A stretch of 64,000 nt of DNA from G963668345 sp965226215 (GTDB lineage: Bacteria; Acidobacteriota; Terriglobia; Bryobacterales; UBA6623), in NCBI GenBank assembly GCA_965226215.1, contig CBDDCH010000002.1, positions 4,154,001 to 4,218,000 of the forward strand. The letters run 5' to 3'. The number at the start of each line of letters is the position of its first letter. Position 1 is the stretch's first letter. Both the position numbers and the translations under genes were made by a program. The notes below the pieces were generated by a model. It searched no databases and was not told the origin of the DNA. It saw only the letters and a list, made by a program, of their open reading frames with translations. Of this stretch, positions 46,138 to 54,997 are shown in pieces.

Positions 46138-47391
46138 ATGCTAAGAATCATTCCCAGCAGTGACAAGGCGGCCTTGAACCGGCTCTTCACGCGCCGCCGG
46201 CAGCGACTCGGACGCGCCGAGGCGGTCGTGGGCCCGATTCTGGAAGCGGTCCGCAAACGCGGTGACCGGGCGCTCGTCCGATACGCTCGGCAAATGGATG
46301 GCCTCACCGCGCCGGGTGTTCGCGTGCCGCCGGAAGTCTTGCGGCGGGCGGCCGCTGATCTACCGAAGGATTTCCGCGGGGCGCTCGTCACAGCCAGCCG
46401 GCAGGTACGCCGCTACGCCGAACTTCAGATGCCTCGCTCATGGACAAGGCGAGCGCTGCCTGGCGTGAAGCTGGGTCAACTGGTGCGACCGCTCGAGTCG
46501 GTTGCGGCCTACGTGCCGGGAGGCCGATATCCGTTGCCTTCGACCTTGATGATGACGGTAGTCCCGGCGCAAGTGGCCGGGGTAAAGGTTATTTCCGTCG
46601 CCTCGCCTCAGCCGCCGAACGAAACGCTGGGCGCCGCGAGCTTGCTGGGAGTCGAAAACTTTTTCCACATGGGGGGGGCGCAGGCGATTGCTGCATTCGC
46701 GTTCGGAACGGAGACCGTGCCGCGCGCGCAGCGCATTGTCGGTCCTGGGAACATCTACGTCGCAGCAGCAAAAAAGTTACTGGCCGGGGAGGTGGGTATC
46801 GATTTCGTGGCGGGGCCGACTGAGATCGTGCTCATTGCCCCCGAGGGCGACCCTCGCCTGCTAGCGGCGGACATGCTGGCGCAGGCCGAGCACGATGTCG
46901 ATGCCTCCGCGATTTTGTTGACCCGCTCTAAGCGGCTGGCCGGCAAGGTCGTGGCCGAAGTAGAGAGACAGCTTTCGACCCTGCCGACCCGCTCAACGGC
47001 TGCAAAGTCGATCGCCAAGAACGGCGCCATCGTGGTGACGCGAACTATCGACGAGGCGTTCGAGATCGCCAATCGCTTCGCTCCCGAGCATCTGTGGATT
47101 CCCGAGGAATCGCTCGTCTCGAAGGTCGAGAACGCGGGCAGCGTGTTTGTCGGCGCCTGGAGTCCGGAAGCGGCGGGAGACTATGCCTCGGGACCCAACC
47201 ATGTTCTGCCGACGGGCGGGGCCGCGGTGCTGCGCGGCGGGCTGTCGGTGTTCGACTACTTGAAGATCATCTCGGTGCAGCAGCTCGAGCCGGAAGGTTT
47301 GCGACGCTTGGCGCCATCGATTTTGACGTTGGCCCGCGCGGAAGGGCTAGAGGCCCACGCCCGTTCGATCGAGGTGCGACTTCATGCCTAA
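46138..47391 (+). CDS. hisD: Histidinol dehydrogenase
   Basis: 417 aa. NAD-dependent two-step oxidation of histidinol to histidine, the last steps of the pathway. Zinc ligands are in EHDVDASAIL and the C-terminal EGLEAHARSIEVRL; PSTLMMTVVPAQVAGV and GPGNIYVAAAKKLLAG, VGIDFVAGPTEI are family signatures. It overlaps hisC by 8 nt. Confidence 0.97.
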   Translation: MLRIIPSSDKAALNRLFTRRRQRLGRAEAVVGPILEAVRKRGDRALVRYARQMDGLTAPGVRVPPEVLRRAAADLPKDFRGALVTASRQVRRYAELQMPRSWTRRALPGVKLGQLVRPLESVAAYVPGGRYPLPSTLMMTVVPAQVAGVKVISVASPQPPNETLGAASLLGVENFFHMGGAQAIAAFAFGTETVPRAQRIVGPGNIYVAAAKKLLAGEVGIDFVAGPTEIVLIAPEGDPRLLAADMLAQAEHDVDASAILLTRSKRLAGKVVAEVERQLSTLPTRSTAAKSIAKNGAIVVTRTIDEAFEIANRFAPEHLWIPEESLVSKVENAGSVFVGAWSPEAAGDYASGPNHVLPTGGAAVLRGGLSVFDYLKIISVQQLEPEGLRRLAPSILTLARAEGLEAHARSIEVRLHA

Positions 47392-48451
47392 AGCGGTGTC
47401 CATTCGACGGCCTCGGCCTCGTCGCGCGGTTCAAAGGATGAAGCCCTACTCCCCTCCGACCAGCGACCGCTACGGCAAGGTGCGCCTGGACTTCAACGAA
47501 AACACGGTGGGCTGCTCTCCACGTGTCGCCCGCATGCTCAGAAGACGAGTTGCCCGCGACTTTTTGGCGGTCTACCCGGAATACGATAAGGCTCGGCAAA
47601 AGATGGCCGGGTTCTTTGGCGTCAAGTCGGACCAGATTCTGTTCACCAACGGTACCGACGAGGCGATTCACCTGCTGGTGAGCACCTACGTGGATGACGG
47701 CGGCGAAGTGGTGATTCCCTCGCCGACCTACGCCATGTTCCGCTTCTATGCGGAGCTGGCCGGGGCGGCGCTGCGGCTCATCCCGTATCGCAAGGATCTG
47801 ACGTTCCCGCTCGAGGAGATGCTTTCCGCCATCACGGCAAAGACGAGGCTGGTGCTGGTCGCCAACCCGAACAACCCCACGGCGGGGGCGATTCGTTTGA
47901 AGGAGATCGAAGCCATACTGCGCCGGGCGCGGAACGGCGCTGTCTTGATCGACGAGGCATATTACGAATTCTGCGGAATTACGGCCCTCAAGCGGCTCTC
48001 CCGGTTCCCAAACCTTTTTGTGAGCCGAACATTCTCGAAGGTCTACGGCCTAGCCGGTTTGCGGATGGGCTGTCTCTTCTCGCAGACCGGCAACATTCAA
48101 TTGGTGCGCAAAGGCCAGTCGCCCTACAGCGTCAACTCGATCGGCGTGATGTGCGCTTTGGAGGCTATTGAAGACCAGGACTACATACGTTCCTATGTCG
48201 AAGAGGCACTGGAAGCCCGGGAGATGTTGCGTCGGGGACTGGATCGGCTGGGGATTCGCTGCTACCCGAGCCAGGCGAACTTCGTCCTCGCGGAATTCGG
48301 GGACAGCGCCGGACAAGTCTGCGGCTATTTGCGGGATAAAGGTTTACTCACTCGCGACCGCAGCCACGAGCTTCCCGGTACGGTGCGAATCACCGCCGGC
48401 AAAAAATCGCAAGCTCGAAAACTGCTGGCTTGCCTGCGAGAGGTGATCTAG
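47384..48451 (+). CDS. hisC: Histidinol-phosphate aminotransferase
   Basis: 355 aa PLP enzyme, fold type I. Schiff-base Lys in FVSRTFSKVYGLAGLRMG, PLP-phosphate and ring contacts in NPNNPTAG and LIDEAYYEF. LDFNENTVGCSP is the HisC N-terminal signature. Converts imidazole-acetol phosphate to histidinol phosphate with glutamate as donor. The overlap with hisD implies coupling. A family D repeat begins right at its stop. Confidence 0.95.
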   Translation: MPKAVSIRRPRPRRAVQRMKPYSPPTSDRYGKVRLDFNENTVGCSPRVARMLRRRVARDFLAVYPEYDKARQKMAGFFGVKSDQILFTNGTDEAIHLLVSTYVDDGGEVVIPSPTYAMFRFYAELAGAALRLIPYRKDLTFPLEEMLSAITAKTRLVLVANPNNPTAGAIRLKEIEAILRRARNGAVLIDEAYYEFCGITALKRLSRFPNLFVSRTFSKVYGLAGLRMGCLFSQTGNIQLVRKGQSPYSVNSIGVMCALEAIEDQDYIRSYVEEALEAREMLRRGLDRLGIRCYPSQANFVLAEFGDSAGQVCGYLRDKGLLTRDRSHELPGTVRITAGKKSQARKLLACLREVI

Positions 48452-48572
48452 TGCTTGGTTGCAAAAGTTCGCGTTTTGAAAAGCCCTTTCCCGAAGGATC
48501 ATACGATTGTCCGTCTGGCCCGGGAGGGGTTTGTTCGCAGAGCCTTCCGAGCCGCGACCGTGAAGGAGCGCC
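48450..48572. repeat. Family D repeat between hisC and hisB
   Basis: Starts CTAGTGCTTGGTTGCAAAAG at the hisC stop, then GTTCGCGTTTTGAAAAGCCC and GAGCCGCGACCGTGAAGGAG. It matches the outer half of the element at 40621-40930 read in reverse. The opposite end is not recognisable, so this is a one-ended or decayed copy. It lies within the his operon and opens a 389-bp gap. Confidence 0.75.
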
Positions 48573-48840
48573 CATGGACCTGCGGCCCAGCCAAGGGAAT
48601 GAAAACCGGTGGCTTTGCGACGGAGCGGTCATGGAGCGGTCACCGGTTCAATATGTCGTTACGATAGTTGGCCTGTCACTGGCGTTCCAGGCTCAGTTGC
48701 CTGCTCTCGCGGACCCTCGCGACGAGCCAGACAGAGCCGCGAGCGCAAGCGAGCGGTCATGGGCCTGCCTAACTGAGCGGTGCGGCAGGAAGTGATCACC
48801 AACTTATGTAACACCTTTGATCTACCGTGCTGGAAACGCG
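48573..48840. other. Rest of the hisC-hisB gap
   Basis: No gene seen. A GAGCGGTCATGG-like unit occurs twice (48620 and 48750 region). No promoter was found that would clearly restart transcription for hisB, so hisB onward is presumably read through from upstream or from an undetected promoter. Confidence 0.4.
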
Positions 48841-49464
48841 ATGAGAAAAGCGATGGTCGAGCGGAGTACGAAAGAGACGCGGATCCGTGCCAAGCTCGCG
48901 ATCGAGGGCAGGGGGCGGTACGAGGTGTCCACCGGCATCCGCTTCTTCGATCACATGCTGGAGTTGTTTGCAAAACACGGTGGATTCGATCTAAGCATCC
49001 AAGCCGAAGGGGATCTAGACGTCGATCAGCACCACACCGTGGAAGATGTAGGAATCGTACTGGGACAGTGTTTCTCCCAAGCTTTGGGCGAGCGTGTTGG
49101 TATCAACCGCGCCGGCTATTTCGTCATGCCGATGGACGAATCACTGGCCGTCGTGGCGGTGGATCTCGGAGGCCGTCCGGCGCTGGTCTACCATGCGCCG
49201 ACGCGCTTTCGGACAGTGGGCGATCTCGAAGTCGAGCTGTTGCACGACTTCTTCGATGGCTTCGTTCACCACTGCGGCGCGAATCTCCACGCCCGCTTGC
49301 TGTATGGCCGCTCGAACCACCACAAGATCGAGGCGATCTTCAAGTGTTTTGCACGGGCGATGCGGTACGCCTGCTCGAAGGATTCACGACTGAAGAATCA
49401 GCTTCCCAGCACCAAAGGTTTGCTGGAGGGACCGGCACCCACAAGGGGTCAGAGAGCAAGATGA
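48841..49464 (+). CDS. hisB: Imidazoleglycerol-phosphate dehydratase
   Basis: 207 aa, monofunctional (no phosphatase domain). Dehydrates IGP to imidazole-acetol phosphate. Manganese-binding His clusters: FFDHMLELFAKHGGF, DQHHTVEDVGI, DFFDGFVHHCGANLH, GRSNHHKIEAIFK. The ATG at 48841 starts MRKAMVERSTKETRI, the usual family N-terminus; an ATG 8 codons upstream and one 4 codons downstream are also in frame. Confidence 0.95.
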   Translation: MRKAMVERSTKETRIRAKLAIEGRGRYEVSTGIRFFDHMLELFAKHGGFDLSIQAEGDLDVDQHHTVEDVGIVLGQCFSQALGERVGINRAGYFVMPMDESLAVVAVDLGGRPALVYHAPTRFRTVGDLEVELLHDFFDGFVHHCGANLHARLLYGRSNHHKIEAIFKCFARAMRYACSKDSRLKNQLPSTKGLLEGPAPTRGQRAR

Positions 49465-49510
49465 ACCGCACAGCGACAGCCGCGGAGCGCTTGTCCGTGG
49501 TTTCTAGCTT

Positions 49511-50113
49511 ATGATTGCCATCTTTGACTACGGCGCCGGTAACCTCCGTTCGGTAGAGAATACCCTGGCCGCCATCGGCACGCGCTATGAGCTGGTTCGT
49601 GACGCCGAGGGTCTCCGGCGGGCCGAGAAAATCATCCTCCCGGGTGTAGGGCACTTCGGGCAACTCATCCGCTCGCTGGACTCATTAGGCGTCCGAGAAA
49701 CATTTCGGGAGCGGATCGCGGCGGGCGTCCCATTCCTCGGCATCTGTCTCGGCTTGCAAGCGCTGTTCGAGAGCAGCGAGGAGGCGCCGGAACTGGCAGG
49801 TTTGGGCGTCTACCCAGGCACGATCCGTCGCTTTCCAACGGGGACGCGGGTGCCGCATATGGGCTGGAACAACTTAGAGTTGCACGGTCGACCGCGCCTG
49901 TTCAGAGGTCTTTCGAGCGACCCGTATGTTTATTTCGCCCACAGCTATTACGTGCCGGATACGGTTGCCGGGGAGCGTGCGGCGGCCTGGTGTGAATACG
50001 GAGTGAGATACGCCGCCGCGTTGGAGGCCGATAACGTTTTCGGGGTACAGTTCCATCCGGAAAAATCAAGCGCGATCGGCCGACAAGTCGTTCGGAACTT
50101 CCTAGAGTGCTAG
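49511..50113 (+). CDS. hisH: Imidazole glycerol phosphate synthase, glutamine amidotransferase subunit
   Basis: 200 aa class I amidotransferase. Nucleophile C79 in PFLGICLGLQALF, His and Glu in GVQFHPEKSSAIG; IFDYGAGNLRSV is the HisH start. Supplies ammonia to HisF. Overlaps the hisF GTG by 7 nt. Confidence 0.96.
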   Translation: MIAIFDYGAGNLRSVENTLAAIGTRYELVRDAEGLRRAEKIILPGVGHFGQLIRSLDSLGVRETFRERIAAGVPFLGICLGLQALFESSEEAPELAGLGVYPGTIRRFPTGTRVPHMGWNNLELHGRPRLFRGLSSDPYVYFAHSYYVPDTVAGERAAAWCEYGVRYAAALEADNVFGVQFHPEKSSAIGRQVVRNFLEC

Positions 50114-50886
50114 CCAAGAGAATTATCCCCTGTCTTGATGTCACCGCGGGCCGGGTCGTCAAAGGCGTCAACTTTGTCAATTTGCGTGATGCCGGCGACC
50201 CCGTCGAGTTGGCCGAAGTTTACAACCGGGATGGCGCGGACGAGTTGGTCTTCTTGGACATCACCGCATCGAGTGATCGCCGGGATACGATGGTCGATGT
50301 TGTCGAGCGGACCGCCCGTAAGGTCTTCATTCCCTTGACCGTAGGCGGCGGTATTCGGGCGGTGCCCGACGCCCGAAAGCTGCTCGTCGTGGGCGCGGAC
50401 AAAGTGTCGGTCAACACCGCCGCCGTGGAACGCCCGGAGCTGATTACCGAGCTCTCGCAGGAGTTCGGCTCGCAGGCCGTCGTGTTGGCGATCGACGCCC
50501 GCCGCGGTTCGCCGGGTGAGTGGAACGTTTTCACCTACGGAGGCCGCAAGGACACCGGCCTGGACGCGATCGAGTGGGCCAAGCGAGGCGAGTCGCTGGG
50601 AGCCGGCGAGATTCTGCTCACCTCGATGGACTGCGACGGCACGCAGTCCGGCTTCGATTGCGAGCTGACGCGGCAGATTTCGCGCAACACGAACATCCCG
50701 ATCATTGCCAGCGGCGGTGGCGGCCGGCCCGAAGATTTCGTGGAAGTTCTTACCGACGGGGAGGCGGACGCGGCGTTAGCTGCCTCGATTTTTCACTACG
50801 GTACGTATGTCGTTGACAGCCTGAAAGAGATTCTCGGTAAGCACGGCATTCCGGTGAGGACCGCCGAAGGCTCCCAGACGGACTGA
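50107..50886 (+). CDS. hisF: Imidazole glycerol phosphate synthase, cyclase subunit
   Basis: 259 aa TIM barrel. Catalytic D11 in IIPCLDVTAGRVVKGVNF and the second Asp in LAIDARRG. Phosphate-binding GGGIRAV and ASGGGGRPEDF. Uses ammonia from HisH to make IGP and AICAR. GTG start inside the hisH end, so the two subunits are made together. Confidence 0.96.
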   Translation: MLAKRIIPCLDVTAGRVVKGVNFVNLRDAGDPVELAEVYNRDGADELVFLDITASSDRRDTMVDVVERTARKVFIPLTVGGGIRAVPDARKLLVVGADKVSVNTAAVERPELITELSQEFGSQAVVLAIDARRGSPGEWNVFTYGGRKDTGLDAIEWAKRGESLGAGEILLTSMDCDGTQSGFDCELTRQISRNTNIPIIASGGGGRPEDFVEVLTDGEADAALAASIFHYGTYVVDSLKEILGKHGIPVRTAEGSQTD

Positions 50887-50915
50887 TCGGTTTGCCGGCG
50901 GCGTGAGAACATTTC

Positions 50916-51407
50916 ATGCCCCACCTCTTTTACTACCTCGACTTCACGGTCTCGATCTTCGTCGTTTATCGAGACAAAGTCCTGCTGGCCGATCACAGGC
51001 AGTTGGATAAATGGTTGCCTCTGGGGGGCCACATCGAGCCCGGGGAAGACCCCGAACAAGCAGCGCTGCGCGAAGTAGAGGAGGAGAGCGGTCTCAAAGT
51101 CGAGCTTTGTGGCGAGCGTCCGCCGCGGGAATTTCCCGGGACGAAAAGGCTGGTGGCACCAGTCTACCTGGACGTCCATGACATTGCCGGTGAGCATCGC
51201 CACATCGGTATGATCTACTACGCGCGTGCCACTAGCGATGACACGACGCTTTCCGCTGAAGAGCATCGTCAGATCCGGTGGTTCGACGCCGAGGAGCTTC
51301 AGAATCCAAAATGGAAGATTCTCGACGCGATCCAGTTCTATGCGGGAGACGCGATCCGCCGTCTGCGACCGGTCGAGCATGCCTGCAACAGGCCGGCTGG
51401 AAGCTAA
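50916..51407 (+). CDS. Nudix hydrolase
   Basis: 163 aa. The complete Nudix box is GHIEPGEDPEQAALREVEEE followed by SGL, with all Glu metal ligands. Preceding KVLLADHRQLDKWLPLGG and following GTKRLVAPVYLDVHDIAGEH fit the MutT-like fold. It sits between hisF and hisA, an uncommon position. Cleaves a nucleoside diphosphate derivative; the substrate is unknown. A link to the operon (for example PR-ATP or PR-AMP hydrolysis in place of hisE) is only a speculation. Confidence 0.88.
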   Translation: MPHLFYYLDFTVSIFVVYRDKVLLADHRQLDKWLPLGGHIEPGEDPEQAALREVEEESGLKVELCGERPPREFPGTKRLVAPVYLDVHDIAGEHRHIGMIYYARATSDDTTLSAEEHRQIRWFDAEELQNPKWKILDAIQFYAGDAIRRLRPVEHACNRPAGS

Positions 51408-51686
51408 CACAGCAGGAGCGTGCCGGACCCGTAAAGTAGTGGAGGATCTGCCCTACTGGACTGTCCTAAAGACGAGTTCACTACAGATTCGGAAATGTCG
51501 GGCTCGAAAGCGACGTGGCGCATGCTTTCAGCGTGCTGTGCCGGCATTCTTGCCGGCATTCCACCGCCCAGCAGAAGGGCCGGCGCACCAACGAGACATG
51601 TCGCCAGGACGATCAGAAAGTCTTGTCTGAGACCAATGCGCGGCTCTTGACGAAGGATTGGCACGGAGCACAGCGAGGAAAAGCCA

Positions 51687-52409
51687 GTGATCATCCCCTG
51701 TATCGACCTGATGGGAGGCAAAGTGGTCCAGCTTGTGCAGGGCCGCGAAAAGGCTCTGGAGGGCGACGAACCGCTGGTGATGCTCGAAAAGTTCTCCGAC
51801 TTCCCGGTGATTCAAGTCATTGATTTGGACGCCGCGATGGACCAAGGTTCAAACGACGCTATGGTTCGGGAGCTGGCTTCGCGGGCCCAGACGCGCGTGG
51901 GTGGTGGCGTGCGCACAGTGGAACGTGCACGGCGCTTGGCTGAGGCTGGGGCATCCAGGGTAATCATCGGCACGGCGGCCTTTGGCTCCGAGGGTGTCAA
52001 CGTGCCACTACTTCAGCAACTCGGGGAGTCTATCGGACCCAAGCGGATTATCCTGGCACTCGATTCGAAAGCCGGCAGTATCGTCACCAGGGGTTGGCGG
52101 GAAGCGACCCAATTTTCCGCCGAAGAAGTGATCCACGGGCTGGAGCCCTACTGTGGAGGGTTTTTGTGCACGTATGTCGACAAGGAAGGCATGCTGGAAG
52201 GCACGGATCTGGATTGGTTTCGCCGCCTGCGCACAATTACCGACCACGAGCTTACCGCCGGCGGCGGAATTACTACCTTGGAAGAAGTCCGCGAGCTTGC
52301 CCAACTCGGCATCCACGCAGCACTCGGCATGGCCATCTACACCGGCAGGCTCGATTTGGCCGAATTGGCAACGATCCAAAGGAGTCTGGGTAGCCCGCCA
52401 CCCGAGTGA
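51687..52409 (+). CDS. hisA: ProFAR isomerase
   Basis: 240 aa TIM barrel; Amadori isomerisation of ProFAR to PRFAR. Catalytic Asp in MIIPCIDLMGGKVVQLVQG and the second Asp in LALDSKAGS; GGGVRTVERARRL and AGGGITTLEEVREL are phosphate-binding loops. GTG start with GAGGAAA upstream. It is separated from the Nudix gene by 280 bp containing GCCGGCATTC palindromic units, so it may have its own promoter. Confidence 0.94.
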   Translation: MIIPCIDLMGGKVVQLVQGREKALEGDEPLVMLEKFSDFPVIQVIDLDAAMDQGSNDAMVRELASRAQTRVGGGVRTVERARRLAEAGASRVIIGTAAFGSEGVNVPLLQQLGESIGPKRIILALDSKAGSIVTRGWREATQFSAEEVIHGLEPYCGGFLCTYVDKEGMLEGTDLDWFRRLRTITDHELTAGGGITTLEEVRELAQLGIHAALGMAIYTGRLDLAELATIQRSLGSPPPE

Positions 52410-52499
52410 ACAGTTCCAGAGGTAGATTCTGGTGGGGTGTGACCCCGGTGCGGGCTGAAAAATTCCTGAGAGAGATTCGGGATCGCGGGTAGTCGGCGC

Positions 52500-52901
52500 C
52501 TATCCGAAAGACTTGCCTGGCTCTTCTTCGGAGTGAGAAGAGATCTCTTCTTGGCAGGGAACGCAATACAGCGCCCAAGCGACGGCATCCAACCTTTTCA
52601 TCGAGATCGGGTCGTCACAGCCCATGCAGATACCGTAGTTTTCGTCTTCGATACGGCCCAAAGCTTCGTCAATCTCCCGCAGCAACATAACATCGATGTT
52701 GTTTCGGTTGAGGAAGATCCATTCTTCGTGGCTTTGCGTGGGAAGCTCTTCGAGGTCTAGCGGCTCGCCGCCCCGAGCCAGGGCCTTTGCAGCCCATGAC
52801 GACTGTAGATTGGCGCGAATCTCGATCGCCTTTGCTTCCATGAGCTTCCTAAAGCGATTGCGTTGGGCTTTTGTCAGCCCCTTACTAACCGTCCTTGCCA
52901 T
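52500..52901 (-). CDS. DksA/TraR-family zinc-finger protein
   Basis: 133 aa. Coiled-coil N-terminal half (FRKLMEAKAIEIRANLQSS) and a C-terminal C4 zinc finger (CMGCDDPISMKRLDAVAWAL then YCVPCQEE). The EIDEALGRIEDENYG stretch just before the finger is the usual DksA lead-in. Members bind the RNA-polymerase secondary channel and, in DksA, help ppGpp act. The Asp residues normally at the coil tip (DxxDxA) are not clearly seen (NNIDVMLLREIDE occupies that zone), so full DksA activity is uncertain. Confidence 0.85.
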   Translation of the reverse strand: MARTVSKGLTKAQRNRFRKLMEAKAIEIRANLQSSWAAKALARGGEPLDLEELPTQSHEEWIFLNRNNIDVMLLREIDEALGRIEDENYGICMGCDDPISMKRLDAVAWALYCVPCQEEISSHSEEEPGKSFG

Positions 52902-53000
52902 GAATCACCTTCAATGCCTCCCAGCCAGTGGGGAGGTAAACCTGTGACTATATCGTCCGTTTGCCCTAGCCGTGTTAGACTGCTCCGGGGTGCAGGTCCG

Positions 53001-53129
53001 TTACACTTTTGCCGGCGCAACTTGCGGTAATTTCACCTTGACCGCTCTGTCGGCTAGCGCCAAGTAGACGGTCAATTCGTCCCGAAGAAGTTGGAGCCGC
53101 TCTTGTGTCCCCCGCGGCCCGGAGCCCAC
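53001..53129 (-). CDS. Possible small ORF
   Basis: 42 codons from GTG (53129) to TAA (53001), ending in LALADRAVKVKLPQVAPAKV. The composition is protein-like and it lies upstream of the DksA/TraR-like gene on the same strand, but there is no obvious ribosome site and no recognised family. It could be a remnant of a larger gene. Confidence 0.25.
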   Translation of the reverse strand: MGSGPRGTQERLQLLRDELTVYLALADRAVKVKLPQVAPAKV

Positions 53130-53334
53130 CAGTCACTTTCAACTCAAGCAAGCGTTTTGCTTGGGTAACATATTATACGCACCACCGGCCGAGTTGGCAA
53201 GGGAAAATCTCTTATTGGCCGAGAAAAATCCTGAAAGGCCGGATCAGCTCTAGGTAGAGCATATTACCGGGCGCCAAATTCCTCGTTCTGGAGCGGTTCC
53301 CAGACACGGCGAAGCGGCCTCCAGCCATGACCCC
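53130..53334. other. Non-coding part of the DksA-sigma gap
   Basis: The 52902-53389 gap contains the small ORF just listed, an AT-richer patch near 53165 (AACATATTATACG) that could be a promoter element, and the sigma-type promoter described next. Nothing else was identified. Confidence 0.4.
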
Positions 53335-53360
53335 GTAACCTTATCAACGACCGGCGCGAA
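53335..53360 (+). promoter_or_regulatory. ECF-type promoter GTAACC-N16-CGAA before the sigma gene
   Basis: -35 GTAACC at 53335-53340, exactly 16 bp, -10 CGAA at 53357-53360, then about 29 bp to the ATG at 53390. From memory, Caulobacter SigF promoters controlled by the NrsF anti-sigma have this same motif and spacing; the downstream pair here is also an ECF sigma with an NrsF-like partner, suggesting autoregulation. Confidence 0.7.
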
Positions 53361-53389
53361 GTAGCGAATGTGACCGTCGGTTATAGTGT

Positions 53390-54019
53390 ATGGGGGCGCC
53401 GCTATGGCTGCATGTTAGGGCGGAGAAGACAGTGGATTCTGGGGCGCGATCCGTGGCTGTTCCCGACGTGGATGAGGCGGAGCATCTGCAGCTGTTGATG
53501 TTTCGCTACCAACAGGCGGATCGCGCGGCGGTGACAGAGCTGGTTCGGATACTTTCTCCGAAGTTGTTTCGTTATCTAGCCGGACCGGTCTACACTCGGG
53601 CCTACGCGGAGGACATGTTGCAGGAGTGCTGGCTTCGCATCCACCGAGCGCGCCATACGCATCGCCCCGGCACCGCGGTGTTGCCCTGGATTTTTGCGAT
53701 CGCTCGACACACCCGGATCGACGCCTTCCGCCGGAGGCGGCGAATCCAGTCCCGAGAATCGACTCTGGAAGAATTGGGAGAACTGCCCTCCCCCACTCCG
53801 GTCGTGCCGCTCATCCCGGAAGTAGACCTCTGGCGACTCGTTCGTAAGCTGCCGCCCAGCCAGCAGGAAGTGATCGAGATGCTAAAGGTTTCCGGGATGA
53901 GCCTGGAAGAGGTCGCGCGCGCGACCGGTTCGACGGTCGGCGCCGTAAAACAGAAGGCGCACAGAGCGTACACGAAATTGCGAGCCATGCTGCAGAGTTC
54001 GCTGGAGGCGAGAACATGA
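53390..54019 (+). CDS. ECF RNA-polymerase sigma factor
   Basis: 209 aa with sigma region 2 (MLQECWLRIHRARHTHRPG, WIFAIARHTRIDAFRRRRR) binding the -10 element and region 4 (LPPSQQEVIEMLKVSGMSLE, TGSTVGAVKQKAHRAY) with its helix-turn-helix for the -35. The region 2 wording and the NrsF-like partner suggest the SigF-type group. Start: ATG at 53390; a later start (about residue 15-22) would still include all conserved parts. It overlaps the anti-sigma gene by ATGA, so the stoichiometry is fixed by coupling. Confidence 0.92.
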   Translation: MGAPLWLHVRAEKTVDSGARSVAVPDVDEAEHLQLLMFRYQQADRAAVTELVRILSPKLFRYLAGPVYTRAYAEDMLQECWLRIHRARHTHRPGTAVLPWIFAIARHTRIDAFRRRRRIQSRESTLEELGELPSPTPVVPLIPEVDLWRLVRKLPPSQQEVIEMLKVSGMSLEEVARATGSTVGAVKQKAHRAYTKLRAMLQSSLEART

Positions 54020-54831
54020 CGTGCGCCGAGGCTAACAGCTACTTCGCCCAGGCCGCGGCGGCGGGGGGCGCATTGCCCGAGGGGGTCCGCAAGCACCTGG
54101 GGACCTGCCCGCATTGCCGCTCGGTATGGGAGTTTTTGGCCGGCAGGGATACGCCGGGAGAGATTTCGCCGGAAGTCCAATCCCAGATCGAGGACACCGT
54201 GTGGGGACTCCTTGAGCCGGTATCTCCTTTGCCCAGCGCCGGCGTACTTGCGTCAATGTTTCTGTTGATATTCGGAGGGCTCTCAGCCATTGTAATCGGC
54301 TTCACTGGTTTGCGGCAGGGCACGGTCGGCATGGACACCATGCAGTTCGCGGGCGCCCTGGGAATCGTCGGGGCAGCGGCAGTCCTCACCGCCCTTACGT
54401 TGAGCCGGGGGATGGTCCCCGGCGAGAAGACGTGGGTGCTGCCGGCGCGGCTGACTGTATTGACCTTGCTCGCTCTGTTTGCCGTCGTCGGAATCCTGTT
54501 TCCGTGGAGTTGGACGCAGGACTTCTTCCCGGCCGGCGGGAGGTGCTTTAGGCACGGGTTCATGTCCTCTCTTCCAGCAGCGTTATTGTTCGTGCTGATC
54601 CTGCGCCGGGGCGCTGTTTTGTCTCTCGGCGTTGTGGGAGCCGGGGCCGGACTGCTTGCCGGACTCGTGGGTGTCGTCGTTCTGCATTTTGGATGCGGGA
54701 TGCACACCGCCCCCCACATCGCGATAGCGCACCTGGGCGTACCTTTGGCCGGAACCGTGGCGGGATTCCTGATGGGACACTTTCTGCCACCGCTGTTGCC
54801 CAGCGCCCGGGCAGCCCAGTACAGGCCGTGA
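54016..54831 (+). CDS. NrsF-like (DUF1109) membrane anti-sigma factor
   Basis: 271 aa. A short cytoplasmic N-terminus with a zinc-like HLGTCPHC motif (near residue 27) precedes six predicted membrane helices (for example VLASMFLLIFGGLSAIVIGF, LPARLTVLTLLALFAVVGIL, LAGTVAGFLMGHFLPPLL). This is the layout of DUF1109/NrsF, which holds an ECF sigma at the membrane and releases it under oxidative or heavy-metal stress. Cys residues in the loop around GGRCFRHGF and FGCGMHTAPH could be the sensor thiols. Confidence 0.85.
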   Translation: MTCAEANSYFAQAAAAGGALPEGVRKHLGTCPHCRSVWEFLAGRDTPGEISPEVQSQIEDTVWGLLEPVSPLPSAGVLASMFLLIFGGLSAIVIGFTGLRQGTVGMDTMQFAGALGIVGAAAVLTALTLSRGMVPGEKTWVLPARLTVLTLLALFAVVGILFPWSWTQDFFPAGGRCFRHGFMSSLPAALLFVLILRRGAVLSLGVVGAGAGLLAGLVGVVVLHFGCGMHTAPHIAIAHLGVPLAGTVAGFLMGHFLPPLLPSARAAQYRP

Positions 54832-54997
54832 CGGGGACCGTCACAAGCATAGGCCTTCTAGAATAGGGGGAGCCTTGCAATCGGGGATCTTCGAAAGCTC
54901 CCACCGGCAGCCCGGGGAGTCGTTGAGCGAGAATAACAAGTAGGACCTCGCGAGCAAAATGTTGCTGTCAAGGCAAACTGTTCAGCGCCCATAGACG

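Noticed and set aside
51404..51721. 105-codon leftward ORF between the Nudix gene and hisA
   Set aside because: The apparent protein is largely translation of GCCGGCATTC palindromic units and overlaps the hisA start.
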